Positions 1-6,903 of a stretch of 21,901 nucleotides of DNA are shown in pieces; within the stretch, counting starts at the first letter, position 1; every line of letters begins with the position of its first letter. The stretch lies in assembly GCA_023390955.1 (NCBI GenBank), contig JAEWBW010000346.1:1-21901 (forward strand), written 5' to 3'. The notes beneath the pieces were generated by a model, which saw only the letters and a list, made by a program, of their open reading frames with translations, did not search any database and was not told where the DNA came from. A program made the translations under genes and the position numbers. Source of the stretch: Pseudomonadota bacterium (GTDB taxonomy: Bacteria > Pseudomonadota > Alphaproteobacteria > Rhizobiales > Xanthobacteraceae).

Positions 1-111
1 CACTGCACGCGCCCGCGCGGAGACCCCCCCCCACCCGGACCCTCCCCCCCCACGCGGGGCGAGGGGGAGTGAGCAGCTTGCGCCCCTTACGGTTCAACAG
101 GAGCCTCCTTC
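1..111. other. GC-rich low-complexity leader, no gene
   Basis: The left edge holds long C runs followed by a G-rich stretch that could fold back on them imperfectly. It may be the end of an upstream repeat or terminator. I see no gene. The ribosome binding site of the next gene (AGGAG, about 99-103) lies at its right end. Confidence 0.4.
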
Positions 112-891
112 GTGACGCCCATCATGATCGCTGCACTCGGATTGCTGATGGTCGCCACGGCGTTCCTGTCGGGGCTGTTCGGCATGGCGGGCGGGCTGAT
201 CCTGATCGGCGTGCTCTTGGCCCTGATGCCGCTGCCGACGGCGATGGTGCTGCATGCCATCACGCAGATGGCCTCGAACGGCTGGCGCGCGTTTCTGTGG
301 CGGGCGCATATCCGCTGGCGGCCGGTTGCGAACTACATGGTCGGAGCTGCCATCGCGATGGCGGCCTGGTCGCTCACCCGCTACGTGCCGGACAAGTCGA
401 TGGCGCTACTGATGCTGGGTGCCACGCCATTCATGGCGCGGCTGTTGCCGACCAACATCAAGCCTGATCCCGACCGCCTCTGGCAAGGCACCGTCTACGG
501 CACGATCTGCATGGGGCTGATGCTGATGACGGGCGTCTCCGGGCCGCTGCTCGACACCTTCTTCCTCGGCGGCGATTTCGGCCGGCGCGAGAAGGTCGCC
601 ACCAAGGCGATGTGCCAGCTCGTCAGCCATTTCACCAAGTTGATCTACTTTGGCGGCATCATCGACCAGGCCGCCACGCTCGATCCGGTGCTGGCCGGCG
701 TTGCGATTGCCGCCTCGATGCTCGGGACCTCGCTGGCGCGGCGCATTCTCGAAGCCATGACGGACAAGCAGTTCATCGCCTGGTCGAACAAGCTGATCAC
801 CACCATCGCCTGCTATTATCTCGGCTATGGCAGCTGGCTGATGTTCCGCACGCCCGTCATGGCGGCCCTTGGCCACGGAGGCGTGCAATGA
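112..891 (+). CDS. TauE/SafE family sulfite exporter-like membrane protein
   Basis: This is a 259-aa polytopic inner-membrane protein of the TauE/SafE (formerly DUF81) family, whose members are thought to export small organosulfur or sulfite anions. The N-terminus shows the family's glycine-rich first hairpin (SGLFGMAGGLILIGVLLALM, about residues 20-39). Further hydrophobic segments follow around residues 80-105, 130-150, 170-205 and 225-250. The length is normal for the family. I chose the GTG at 112 because AGGAG stands about eight bases upstream; an ATG four codons later is possible. The stop overlaps the start of the next gene by four bases (ATGA), so the two are probably translated together. 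The substrate cannot be told from sequence. Confidence 0.85.
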   Translation: MTPIMIAALGLLMVATAFLSGLFGMAGGLILIGVLLALMPLPTAMVLHAITQMASNGWRAFLWRAHIRWRPVANYMVGAAIAMAAWSLTRYVPDKSMALLMLGATPFMARLLPTNIKPDPDRLWQGTVYGTICMGLMLMTGVSGPLLDTFFLGGDFGRREKVATKAMCQLVSHFTKLIYFGGIIDQAATLDPVLAGVAIAASMLGTSLARRILEAMTDKQFIAWSNKLITTIACYYLGYGSWLMFRTPVMAALGHGGVQ

Positions 892-1118
892 GCGAGTTGG
901 CCGACCCGCTGGTGCTGGACTTCGTCGAATGGATCGCGCGCGAGCCGCGCAGCTACGCCGAGGTGATCGCGACCTGGAAGACGTCGTGCCCGCGCCTCAC
1001 CATTTTTGAGGACGCCACCGAGCGTGGCTATGTCGCGCGGGAAAGCGTTGCGGGAGGCGGGCTGTTCATTGCGGTGACGGAAAGCGGCGCGAAGTTTTTG
1101 CGCGCGCACGGGCGATAA
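888..1118 (+). CDS. small hypothetical protein coupled to the TauE gene
   Basis: This 76-aa soluble protein starts MSELADPLVLDFVEWIA. It has no signal peptide or membrane segment. Its ATG overlaps the TGA of the exporter gene, and GGAGG lies within the exporter's last codons at about 877-881, so it is very likely translationally coupled. The pattern (helical N-terminus, then SYAEVIATWKTSCPRLTIFEDA, then a basic end) loosely resembles a winged-helix fold of the kind seen in small regulators, but I do not recognise a named family. Function is unknown; the coupling suggests a role tied to the transporter. Confidence 0.7.
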   Translation: MSELADPLVLDFVEWIAREPRSYAEVIATWKTSCPRLTIFEDATERGYVARESVAGGGLFIAVTESGAKFLRAHGR

Positions 1119-1140
1119 GAGTCCGCAACTGTCACCACAT

Positions 1141-1172
1141 CGTCATTGCGAGCGTCAGCGAAGCAATCCAGA
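1141..1172. repeat. single arm of the palindromic repeat found at 11016-11095 (family A)
   Basis: This 32-base stretch beginning CGTCATTGCGAGCG matches the 31-base arm of the perfect inverted repeat at 11016-11095, with one inserted base. Only one arm is present here. It abuts a different repeat (family B, 1182-1282), so it looks like a truncated copy interrupted by, or fused to, that element. Confidence 0.75.
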
Positions 1173-1181
1173 ATGAGAGAC

Positions 1182-1282
1182 CCTCACCCTGGGGAGCGCG
1201 CACCTTGCGCGTATCTCGAAGGGCGAGGCCGAGCTCGGGCCTTCATCCTTCGAGACGCGCGTTCCGCGCTCCTCAGGATGAG
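1182..1282. repeat. imperfect inverted-repeat element (family B)
   Basis: The left arm (about 1182-1230) and right arm (about 1240-1282) are imperfect reverse complements. Shared blocks are CCTCA-CCTG-GGAGCGCG, GCGCGT-TCTCGAAGG and a GGCC end. The unit could form a long hairpin in RNA. It resembles a short intergenic palindrome that I recall as common in Bradyrhizobium genomes. It ends 23 bases before the GST start codon, so it probably lies in the leader of that gene. Confidence 0.7.
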
Positions 1283-1305
1283 GAGCGGGCAGGGAAGGAC
1301 CCCTC

Positions 1306-2001
1306 ATGTCGCTAAAACTCTTCGAGCTTGTCGGCACGGATGCCGCGCGGCCGTTCAGCCCGTTCTGCTGGCGCACGCGGATGGCGCTGGCGCATAAGGG
1401 GCTGTCGGCGGAGACGCTGCCCTGGCGCTTCACCGAGAAGACCGCGATCGCGCCGCACGGCTCGGAGAAGGTGCCGGTGCTGCTGCATCACGACAAGCCG
1501 GTGGTGGATTCCTGGACCATCGCCAACCATCTCGAAGACGCATTTCCGGATCGGCCGTCGCTGTTCGGCGGCGAGGGTGGCCGTGCCATGGCGCGGATGC
1601 TGAACTGGTGGGGCGACATGGCCGTGATCGGCGGCATCTTTCCGATGATCATCGCCGACATCCCGAAGAACCTCGCCGAGGCCGACGCGGCCTATTTCCG
1701 GCAGTCGCGCGAGGCGCGCTTCGGCAAGCCGCTGGAAGAGATCATGGCGAACCGCGACACCCAGGTCGCGGCATTCCGCAAGTCGCTCGATGTGATGCGT
1801 CTGACGCTGAAGACGCAAGCCTATCTCGGCGGCACCGCGCCGAACTATGCCGACTACATCGTGTTCGGTGGTTTCCAATGGGCGCGCGTGGTGAGCCCGT
1901 TCAAGCTGCTGGAGAGCGACGATCCCGTTTATGCCTGGCGGGAGCGGCTGCTGGATGCGTTCGACGGGATGGCGCGGAAGTCGCCGGGGTTTTCGGTGTA
2001 A
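1306..2001 (+). CDS. glutathione S-transferase family protein, beta-etherase (LigE)-like
   Basis: This 231-aa soluble protein has an N-terminal thioredoxin-fold GST domain (about 1-80) and an all-helical C-terminal domain. The motif SPFCWRTRMALAHKGL (residues 18-33) is typical of the branch containing LigE-type beta-etherases and related fungal-like GSTs. The cis-Pro of KVPVL (P57) and the acid-Ser pair binding the glutathione gamma-glutamyl group (D68-S69 in DSWTIANHLE) are visible. The start at 1306 follows GGAAGG at a workable distance. Family members conjugate glutathione to electrophiles or cleave aryl ethers; the real substrate is unknown. It stands alone between two repeats and faces the CWC gene tail to tail. 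Confidence 0.85.
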   Translation: MSLKLFELVGTDAARPFSPFCWRTRMALAHKGLSAETLPWRFTEKTAIAPHGSEKVPVLLHHDKPVVDSWTIANHLEDAFPDRPSLFGGEGGRAMARMLNWWGDMAVIGGIFPMIIADIPKNLAEADAAYFRQSREARFGKPLEEIMANRDTQVAAFRKSLDVMRLTLKTQAYLGGTAPNYADYIVFGGFQWARVVSPFKLLESDDPVYAWRERLLDAFDGMARKSPGFSV

Positions 2002-2017
2002 GGTACGCTCTCTCCGA

Positions 2018-2146
2018 TGTCGTCCTGGCGAAGGCCGGGACCCATAACCCCAGGAAGAGGTTTGGCGAAGGCTGCTTGTTCGGGATTGTGACCATGCGCG
2101 CTCGATAGATCACGCGGTATGGGTCCCGGCCTTCGCCGGGACGACA
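2018..2146. repeat. 129-bp element with 29-bp inverted arms (family C, copy 1)
   Basis: The left arm (2018-2046) and right arm (2118-2146) are reverse complements with one mismatch. The interior is also shared with the copy at 15731-15873, which lies in the opposite orientation: both carry a TTTGGCGAAGGCT block and a TCGATAGATCACGCGG block. The element sits between the convergent ends of the GST gene and the CWC gene, where a long hairpin could end transcription from either side. Confidence 0.85.
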
Positions 2147-2172
2147 CTGAGTGTGTAGCTGAGGCTTGCGTC

Positions 2173-2382
2173 TCACGCGGACTGTTGCGACTTCGCTTCC
2201 GCCGCTGCCTTGCGCAAACAATCCCGGCACAGGCAGTCCTCGCCCTTCACCGGCATCGGCAGGCGCGCGGTTTCGTCCGCGCACCAGCAATTGCCCGAGA
2301 GGTCGCAGCCGAACTCCGCGCCGCAGCGGGAACAGGCGAGGCGGCGGGGTTTTGGCAGCGAGGCTGCTTTCGGGTCTGTCAT
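2173..2382 (-). CDS. cysteine-rich CWC family protein
   Basis: This 69-aa protein has eight cysteines, at residues 17, 20, 26, 32, 34, 50, 52 and 55. They are arranged as CxxC, then F-x-C, then the diagnostic CWC (32-34), then CLCRDC (50-55). This matches the Cysteine-rich CWC family of small proteobacterial proteins, presumably metal-binding and of unknown role. The C-terminal tail is short, basic and alanine-rich. The gene lies downstream of the aldo/keto reductase on the same strand with a 75-base gap that holds a perfect hairpin, so cotranscription is possible but not certain. Confidence 0.8.
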   Translation of the reverse strand: MTDPKAASLPKPRRLACSRCGAEFGCDLSGNCWCADETARLPMPVKGEDCLCRDCLRKAAAEAKSQQSA

Positions 2383-2407
2383 GATCTGCGCAAGACCATC
2401 AGTTTGA

Positions 2408-2428
2408 TGGCGGGCGCGTCGCCCGCCA
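2408..2428 (-). terminator. GC-rich hairpin between aldo/keto reductase and CWC genes
   Basis: This is a perfect 9-bp stem around a three-base loop. It lacks a U-run on either strand, so it could be a pause or RNA-stability hairpin rather than an intrinsic terminator. Confidence 0.35.
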
Positions 2429-2457
2429 CCGCATATTACGCCCCACGCCCGGGATCG

Positions 2458-3399
2458 TCAGCCCTTGGTGATCTCATCGATCGCGGCCATGTCCTCGGCG
2501 CTGAGCTGCCAGGCGATCGCCTTCACGTTCTGCTCGATCTGTTCGGCGCGGGTGGCGCCGGCGATGACGCTCGAGACCTGCGGCCGGGCCGCGAGCCAGG
2601 AGAAGGCGAGCTCCAGCATCGAGTGCCCGCGGGCCTGCGCAAACGCCTGCAGCTTCTCGACGATGACCTCGTTGCGCGGCGTGACGTAGCGGTCGCGCAG
2701 CCGCGGCGTCTGGCCGAAGCGGGTGTCGCCGGGTGCGGCTTCGCCCTTCTTGTACTTGCCCGTTAGCAGGCCGCTTGCGAGCGGGAAGAACGGCAGCAGG
2801 CCGAGATTGTATTCCTGTGCGGCGGGCAGCAGGTCCTTCTCGATGTCGCGCACGACGAGCGAATATTCGTCCTGGCAGGAGACGAAGCGGCTGACATTCA
2901 TCTCGCGCGCGACGTATTCGGCTTCGGCGATACGCCAGGCCGGGAAGTTCGAATTGCCGATGTAGCGGACCTTACCCTGGCGGACGAGATCGTCGAGTGC
3001 ACGCAGGCTCTCCTCGATCGGCGTCAGCGGATCGTAATCGTGCTGCTGGTAGAGGTCGATGTAGTCGGTCTTCAGCCGCTTCAGGCTCGCTTCCACCGCC
3101 GACATGATGTAACGGCGCGAGGCGCCCTGCTTGGTGCCGTCCTCGGCCATGGGCTTCGAATATTTCGTCGCCAGCACGATGTCCTTGCGGCGATCGCCGA
3201 GCACCGCGCCAAGCACGGTCTCCGAGCCGCCCATGTTCGAATAGATGTCGGCGGTGTCGAACAGCGTGATGCCGAGGTCGAGGGCCTTGTGGATCACCTT
3301 GCGCGAGGCTTCGAGGTCGATGCGCTGGCCGAAATTGTTGCAGCCGAGGCCGACGGCGGAGACGCGCAGGCCGGAGCCGCCGAGATTACGAATGTCCAT
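2458..3399 (-). CDS. aldo/keto reductase
   Basis: This 313-aa NADPH-dependent oxidoreductase has a TIM-barrel fold. The full catalytic tetrad is visible: D48 and Y53 (FDTADIYSNMGGSE), K79 (VLATKYSKP) and H120 (YQQHDYDPLTPIEESL). GNSNFPAW and the C-terminal VIAGATRAEQIEQNV segment, which contacts the cofactor, are also present. I chose the ATG at 3399 (MDIRNLGGSGLRVS) because the family begins here; 34 upstream codons are open but read as low-complexity Arg/Ala sequence. AGGA lies upstream. It probably reduces aldehydes or ketones, with the substrate unknown. The length is usual for the family. Confidence 0.9.
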   Translation of the reverse strand: MDIRNLGGSGLRVSAVGLGCNNFGQRIDLEASRKVIHKALDLGITLFDTADIYSNMGGSETVLGAVLGDRRKDIVLATKYSKPMAEDGTKQGASRRYIMSAVEASLKRLKTDYIDLYQQHDYDPLTPIEESLRALDDLVRQGKVRYIGNSNFPAWRIAEAEYVAREMNVSRFVSCQDEYSLVVRDIEKDLLPAAQEYNLGLLPFFPLASGLLTGKYKKGEAAPGDTRFGQTPRLRDRYVTPRNEVIVEKLQAFAQARGHSMLELAFSWLAARPQVSSVIAGATRAEQIEQNVKAIAWQLSAEDMAAIDEITKG

Positions 3400-3521
3400 G
3401 GAAAATCCTGTAAGGAGCGTGCGAGCCGCGCATCCTGCGCGAGCTGGGTATTGTGACGCTCGCGCGCGCGACCGGCAAGGCGTCCGGGGCGGTGCTGCCA
3501 TGCGTACAAAAACAAGCGCAC

Positions 3522-3566
3522 AAAAAAAGGCGGCCCCGGTCAGACGCGGCGACTGACGGGGACCGC
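3522..3566 (-). terminator. intrinsic terminator-like hairpin after the GNAT gene
   Basis: A 14-bp stem (3530-3543 with 3553-3566, two mismatches) is followed on the minus strand by seven U residues (3522-3528). It lies downstream of the acetyltransferase gene and upstream of the aldo/keto reductase start, so it would separate the two transcription units. Confidence 0.65.
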
Positions 3567-3679
3567 TTGGAGCGCGTGATCGGTGACGGGGGGCCAGATC
3601 AGACGCAAGGGGACCCTAGCCCCACTATGTTACGTTGCGGTGACGGCCCGACTTATCCACAGGTCGCCTAACGCCGCGG

Positions 3680-4135
3680 TCAAAAGATCTTGCGGTAGAC
3701 GATGAAGCCGGAGCGCTCCGCGACCTTGTTGTAGAGGCTCTGCGCGGTGGTGTTGGTCTCGTGGGTTTGCCAGTAGACGCGCGGCGCGCCGACCTGCTTT
3801 GCCCGCTCATAGACGCCGTAGATCAGCGCCGAGGCCACGCCCTGGCCACGGGCGGCCTCGGCCGTGAACAGGTCCTGGAGATAGCAGGACGGCTCGATCG
3901 CCGTGGTGCTGCGATGATACAGATAGTGCGTCAGCCCGAGCAGCTTGCCGTCCTTGTCCGCGACCAGCGCATGCACCGGCTCGTAGGCGTCGAAGAAGCG
4001 CCCCCAGGTCATGCGCGTGATCTCGGGTGCGAGCGCGGTCGGACCGGAGCGGCCGTAGAAGGCGTTGTAGCCGTCCCAAAGCGGCAGCCATTGTTCGTAG
4101 TCCGCGGGAGTGACGGGGCGAATGGTGACGGACAT
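3680..4135 (-). CDS. GNAT family N-acetyltransferase
   Basis: This 151-aa cytoplasmic protein starts MSVTIRPVTPADYEQW, the usual opening strand and helix of a GNAT fold. The acetyl-CoA pyrophosphate loop is R96-G97-Q98-G99 in AARGQGVASALI, preceded by the LQDLFT strand. The C-terminal NTTAQSLYNKV helix with its Tyr is the usual motif B and general-acid region. It should transfer an acetyl group from acetyl-CoA to an amine of a small molecule or protein; the substrate cannot be told. The start at 4135 has GAGAAG upstream. A 72-base gap separates it from the PAS gene on the same strand, so the two may be cotranscribed. Confidence 0.85.
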   Translation of the reverse strand: MSVTIRPVTPADYEQWLPLWDGYNAFYGRSGPTALAPEITRMTWGRFFDAYEPVHALVADKDGKLLGLTHYLYHRSTTAIEPSCYLQDLFTAEAARGQGVASALIYGVYERAKQVGAPRVYWQTHETNTTAQSLYNKVAERSGFIVYRKIF

Positions 4136-4207
4136 GTTTTGCTTCTCGCGATCCGGAGGCGTGAAGCATCTTCATACGGATCAACGCCGCGCGGATCAAT
4201 CGTGGCG

Positions 4208-5017
4208 CTATTCGGCCACGCGCAGATACCGGATCAGCTTGCGCTCGGAGGGATCGCGCAGTGCGCGGAAGTAATCGGCGCGCTCCGGCGCGTCGGTGTG
4301 GCGCACGAGGTCGGTGACCGGCGTATAGACCAGCATGCGCCCGCCGTCGGGCAGGGCGGTGCAGACGAAGCGCAGCACCTCGCCATTGGCGAGGTTGATG
4401 TTGATCGGCGTGGCGTCGCCCGCTCTCACCATCTCCATGCGCTGGGCGATGAAGGCGCTCAATTCGTCCTCGGGCAGTTCGAACGCGCCGGTGTCGCGGC
4501 CGTGATACATCAGCGCGATGAAGGGCGGACGGCCCTCGGCCTTGGCGTCGGGCAGTGAAAAATAGTCGCGGAAAGCGCGGTTGATGAATTCGGCGCGGGT
4601 CTGCGCGTCCAGCAGCACGATACCGATGTCGACGCGGTCGAAAGCTGCGGCGAGACGCTCCTCGGTGGCGTGATGCTGCCGCTCCAGCGCAAAGGCGTCG
4701 AGCATCCGTGCACGCATCAGGCCGGTCAGCCCCGCCGTGGCGGTGGCCGTCGCGGCGAGCAGGCCGAGATGGATCAGATCGGCGGTGACGAATTGGCCGG
4801 ACGTTCGGTGTAGGAAGAACAGCGCGGTGCCGGTCACGGCAACGCCGGCGCTCACCATGCCGGATGCAAAGCCGCTCAGCGATCCCGCGAACGCGATGAT
4901 GCAGACGAGCAGCGGCGCGGGCGAGGGGATCGGCAATTGGCGGTCGAGCAGGATCGCCAGCAGCGCGGTCGCTGCCGTCAACGCCGGTCCAGAGATTGCA
5001 CGCCAGCCTAGCTGCAT
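4208..5017 (-). CDS. membrane-anchored PAS-domain protein without output domain
   Basis: This 269-aa protein has an N-terminal membrane module of about four helices (roughly residues 8-24, 34-52, 55-70 and 80-100), a linker helix (105-125) and one PAS fold (about 120-235: RLAAAFDRVDIGIVLLDAQT, FINRAF, then the GEVLRFVCTALPDGGRMLVY strands). The membrane part resembles the DUF4118 sensor module of KdpD-like kinases. No histidine kinase, GGDEF, EAL or methyl-accepting domain follows, so it is an orphan sensor or a partner of another protein. I chose the ATG at 5017; a TTG at 5071 would add 18 residues. It probably senses a small ligand or redox state at the membrane. Confidence 0.75.
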   Translation of the reverse strand: MQLGWRAISGPALTAATALLAILLDRQLPIPSPAPLLVCIIAFAGSLSGFASGMVSAGVAVTGTALFFLHRTSGQFVTADLIHLGLLAATATATAGLTGLMRARMLDAFALERQHHATEERLAAAFDRVDIGIVLLDAQTRAEFINRAFRDYFSLPDAKAEGRPPFIALMYHGRDTGAFELPEDELSAFIAQRMEMVRAGDATPININLANGEVLRFVCTALPDGGRMLVYTPVTDLVRHTDAPERADYFRALRDPSERKLIRYLRVAE

Positions 5018-5194
5018 GCCCAAGTCCCGATGCCCGAGTCTCGCTTCCTCGACGTGGTAACGCGGCAACACTGGCTGATCGTTGCAAAAGTACGATGCGA
5101 TATCGCGCGGCGTGCTTAAGCCGGGCCTGCGGGGCCGCCGGAAGCTTTCGACAGATTTTAGGAGAAGTCGCGCCGGATCTGGATGCTGCGCGCG

Positions 5195-5341
5195 TTACAC
5201 GGCCGGGCGGCTGACGGGTGTGGGTGTGATCAGCATCGACGTGCCGGGGTTCTTGCGCGTGCCGGCGAGGATCAGCAGCGACACCGCAACCAGAATGGCC
5301 GCGGTCAAGGTCAACGCCACAACGATCACCGGTGACTTCAT
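5195..5341 (-). CDS. 48-aa single-pass membrane microprotein
   Basis: This short frame reads MKSPVIVVALTLTAAILVAV, continues the helix through SLLILAG, then has the polar tail TRKNPGTSMLITPTPVSRPAV. It has one clear transmembrane helix (about residues 4-27) with a positive charge at the inner N-terminus and a short Pro/Thr-rich tail. AAAGAGA lies upstream of the ATG. I do not recognise a family. It sits on the same strand as the microprotein at 5415-5591, with a 73-base gap, and upstream of the PAS gene, so these may form one transcription unit. The low-complexity helix means coding status is likely but not proven. Confidence 0.55.
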   Translation of the reverse strand: MKSPVIVVALTLTAAILVAVSLLILAGTRKNPGTSMLITPTPVSRPAV

Positions 5342-5414
5342 CGATGTCTCTTTGCAAGGACGATCGGCACGCCGGTGTGACGATGATGGAGGATCGGGAC
5401 AGCGATCCCTGACG

Positions 5415-5591
5415 TCAGATGGGAAGTCCCATCGCCATCGTGGCCCGGGTCGACAGCACGGTCAGGGTTACGATCAGGCACAGCGACAGTGCCGCGATCG
5501 CGAGCGAGGCCGCGACGGCGTTGACCAGCCGGGAGGATACGACGGGGGCACGAGGGCCCTGGAAGCCCGCCGTACCGGAGACCGGAATCAT
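5415..5591 (-). CDS. 58-aa single-pass membrane microprotein
   Basis: The protein starts MIPVSGTAGFQGPRAPVVSS and then has one long hydrophobic helix (about residues 25-50: AVAASLAIAALSLCLIVTL) and a short tail. AAGGA stands about nine bases before the ATG at 5591, which is why I prefer it to the longer frame starting at 5624. The N-terminal part is glycine- and proline-rich with arginines just before the helix, which suggests an N-in orientation. No family is recognised. It is followed on the same strand by the 48-aa membrane microprotein. Confidence 0.55.
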   Translation of the reverse strand: MIPVSGTAGFQGPRAPVVSSRLVNAVAASLAIAALSLCLIVTLTVLSTRATMAMGLPI

Positions 5592-5755
5592 CGTCCAAAT
5601 CCTTCGCGCGGGCGAATCACCCACAACACAAGGGACAGGCTCACTGTTCCAGTCGGCAATATTGGGGCGGCGGTCGCGTAGAAGGTGGCGAAAACGCGGC
5701 GGAAGCGGGCGCTATGCCCGTAATTCCCGTCGTTATGCCCGCTATTTCGAAGCTT

Positions 5756-6406
5756 TCAGGCGCCCGCGGCGATGCTGGCGGGATCGTCGAGTTCGGCCGG
5801 TCGCCAGTCCATCGCGACATAGCCCGGCGTCTGCTCGACCCGCTTGATCCAGGCCCGGATCGCCGGGAAGGTCGAGAGGTCGAAGTCGCAGAGCTCGGCG
5901 AGGTGGGTATAACCGTACAGCGCGATGTCGGCGACCGTGAGCTGGCGCGCGGCAAAGAACTCGTGGGTCTTGAGGTGATTTTCCATCACCTGGAGCGCGC
6001 CATAGCCGCGCTCCATCCAGTCTTCCAGCGCATGGGTCTGCAGGTCGCGTCCGCCCTTGACCAACGACAGCCAGAAATAGGCGGCGCCGATATTGGGCTC
6101 GAGCGCGTGCTGCTCGAAGAACATCCATTGCAGGGCTTCGGCGCGATCGATGCGGTTCTCCGGCGCGAGCGGCGTGCCGATGGCAACGAACCAGAGGATG
6201 GCATTGGACTCGGCGAGGAAGCGGTCGTCGCCGACCTCGAGCAGCGGCACCTGGCCGGACGGATTCTTCGCCAGGAATTCAGGCGTGCGGCTCTCGCCCC
6301 GCAGAATGTCGATCTCGACCGCCTGATAGGGTTGGTTCAACAGCGCCAGCGCAAGGCGAACCTTGTAGCTGTTGCCGGAGCGCTGCATCGAATAGAGTTT
6401 GTACAT
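5756..6406 (-). CDS. glutathione S-transferase family protein
   Basis: This 216-aa cytosolic GST has an N-terminal thioredoxin fold (1-78) with SGNSYKVRLAL at residues 10-20. It has the cis-Pro motif NPSGQVPLLE (48-57, P54) and the glutathione-binding pair E66-S67 (AESNAILWF). The C-terminal helical domain includes LTVADIALYGY, the usual N-capping box and hydrophobic staple. I chose the ATG at 6406 (MYKLYSMQRS) because the fold begins there, though its ribosome binding site is weak. It is distinct from the GST at 1306-2001 and belongs to a more classical bacterial branch. It should use glutathione for detoxification or thiol chemistry; the substrate is unknown. Confidence 0.88.
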   Translation of the reverse strand: MYKLYSMQRSGNSYKVRLALALLNQPYQAVEIDILRGESRTPEFLAKNPSGQVPLLEVGDDRFLAESNAILWFVAIGTPLAPENRIDRAEALQWMFFEQHALEPNIGAAYFWLSLVKGGRDLQTHALEDWMERGYGALQVMENHLKTHEFFAARQLTVADIALYGYTHLAELCDFDLSTFPAIRAWIKRVEQTPGYVAMDWRPAELDDPASIAAGA

Positions 6407-6903
6407 TCCAGCAATTCGAGTCCGGTGATGGGACGGTGCGCGCTGCTTGTTGCCCCGCAACGCGGCTAAACAATGATGCGGTTGCACCCTCGCTGCAAGG
6501 GTTGCGCGCTAGAAAAAGTCGAAAACCCTCCCGCATTGCAGCGGCACAAAATGTCCTTCCAACACGCGCTGACAAATCGGATCACGGCTGCGCGAGGCGC
6601 GATCCCAGATGGGCCTCGCGCGGTGGTGGATCGACGACGGGACAGGCCTGCCGGACGAGGTCTCACGCGACCGGCTCAGCCACAAATTGCTCCGAGGACA
6701 AGCCTTGCCGGATATGAGCGGTTTGCCCGGGAAAGTTGCGGAATATTGCGGAAATCGCGCCTTGAAACGCTCCAAATCCGCAAACTTTTTCGAGATCGGG
6801 CCGAAGTTTCTTGCGGTGCAGCGGCACACGTTTTAGGGTGTCTTCATTCCCACAATTGGAGTCGTGAGGCCAAAGGGTTCACGACGCTTGTCAGGAGATG
6901 ACG
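6407..6903. other. 497-bp intergenic region between divergent GST and aatA genes
   Basis: This gap must hold the promoters of two divergent genes. It is less GC-rich than its surroundings in patches. Two similar blocks stand at about 6640 and 6700 (GACAGGCCTGCCGGA and GACAAGCCTTGCCGGA), and TGCGGAA is repeated at about 6736 and 6746. Open frames here show no protein-like composition. I see no RNA gene or clear promoter boxes. AGGAG at 6893-6897 is the aatA ribosome binding site. Confidence 0.5.

Noticed and set aside
3653..3661. Perfect DnaA box (TTATCCACA)
   Set aside because: A single 9-mer can occur by chance in a window this size. There is no cluster of boxes, no AT-rich unwinding region and no dnaA, parAB or repABC nearby.
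3807..5357. Minus-strand open frame of about 516 codons across the GNAT and PAS region
   Set aside because: It overlaps the recognisable GNAT and PAS genes in another frame and reads as Arg-rich shadow sequence without any domain.
5707..5745. CGGGC/GCCCG hairpin downstream of the second GST gene
   Set aside because: It has short stems with no U-run on the minus strand, so a terminator call is not supported.
6509..6829. 106-codon minus-strand frame in the aatA leader
   Set aside because: The composition is not protein-like, no ribosome binding site is clear, and no family is recognisable.
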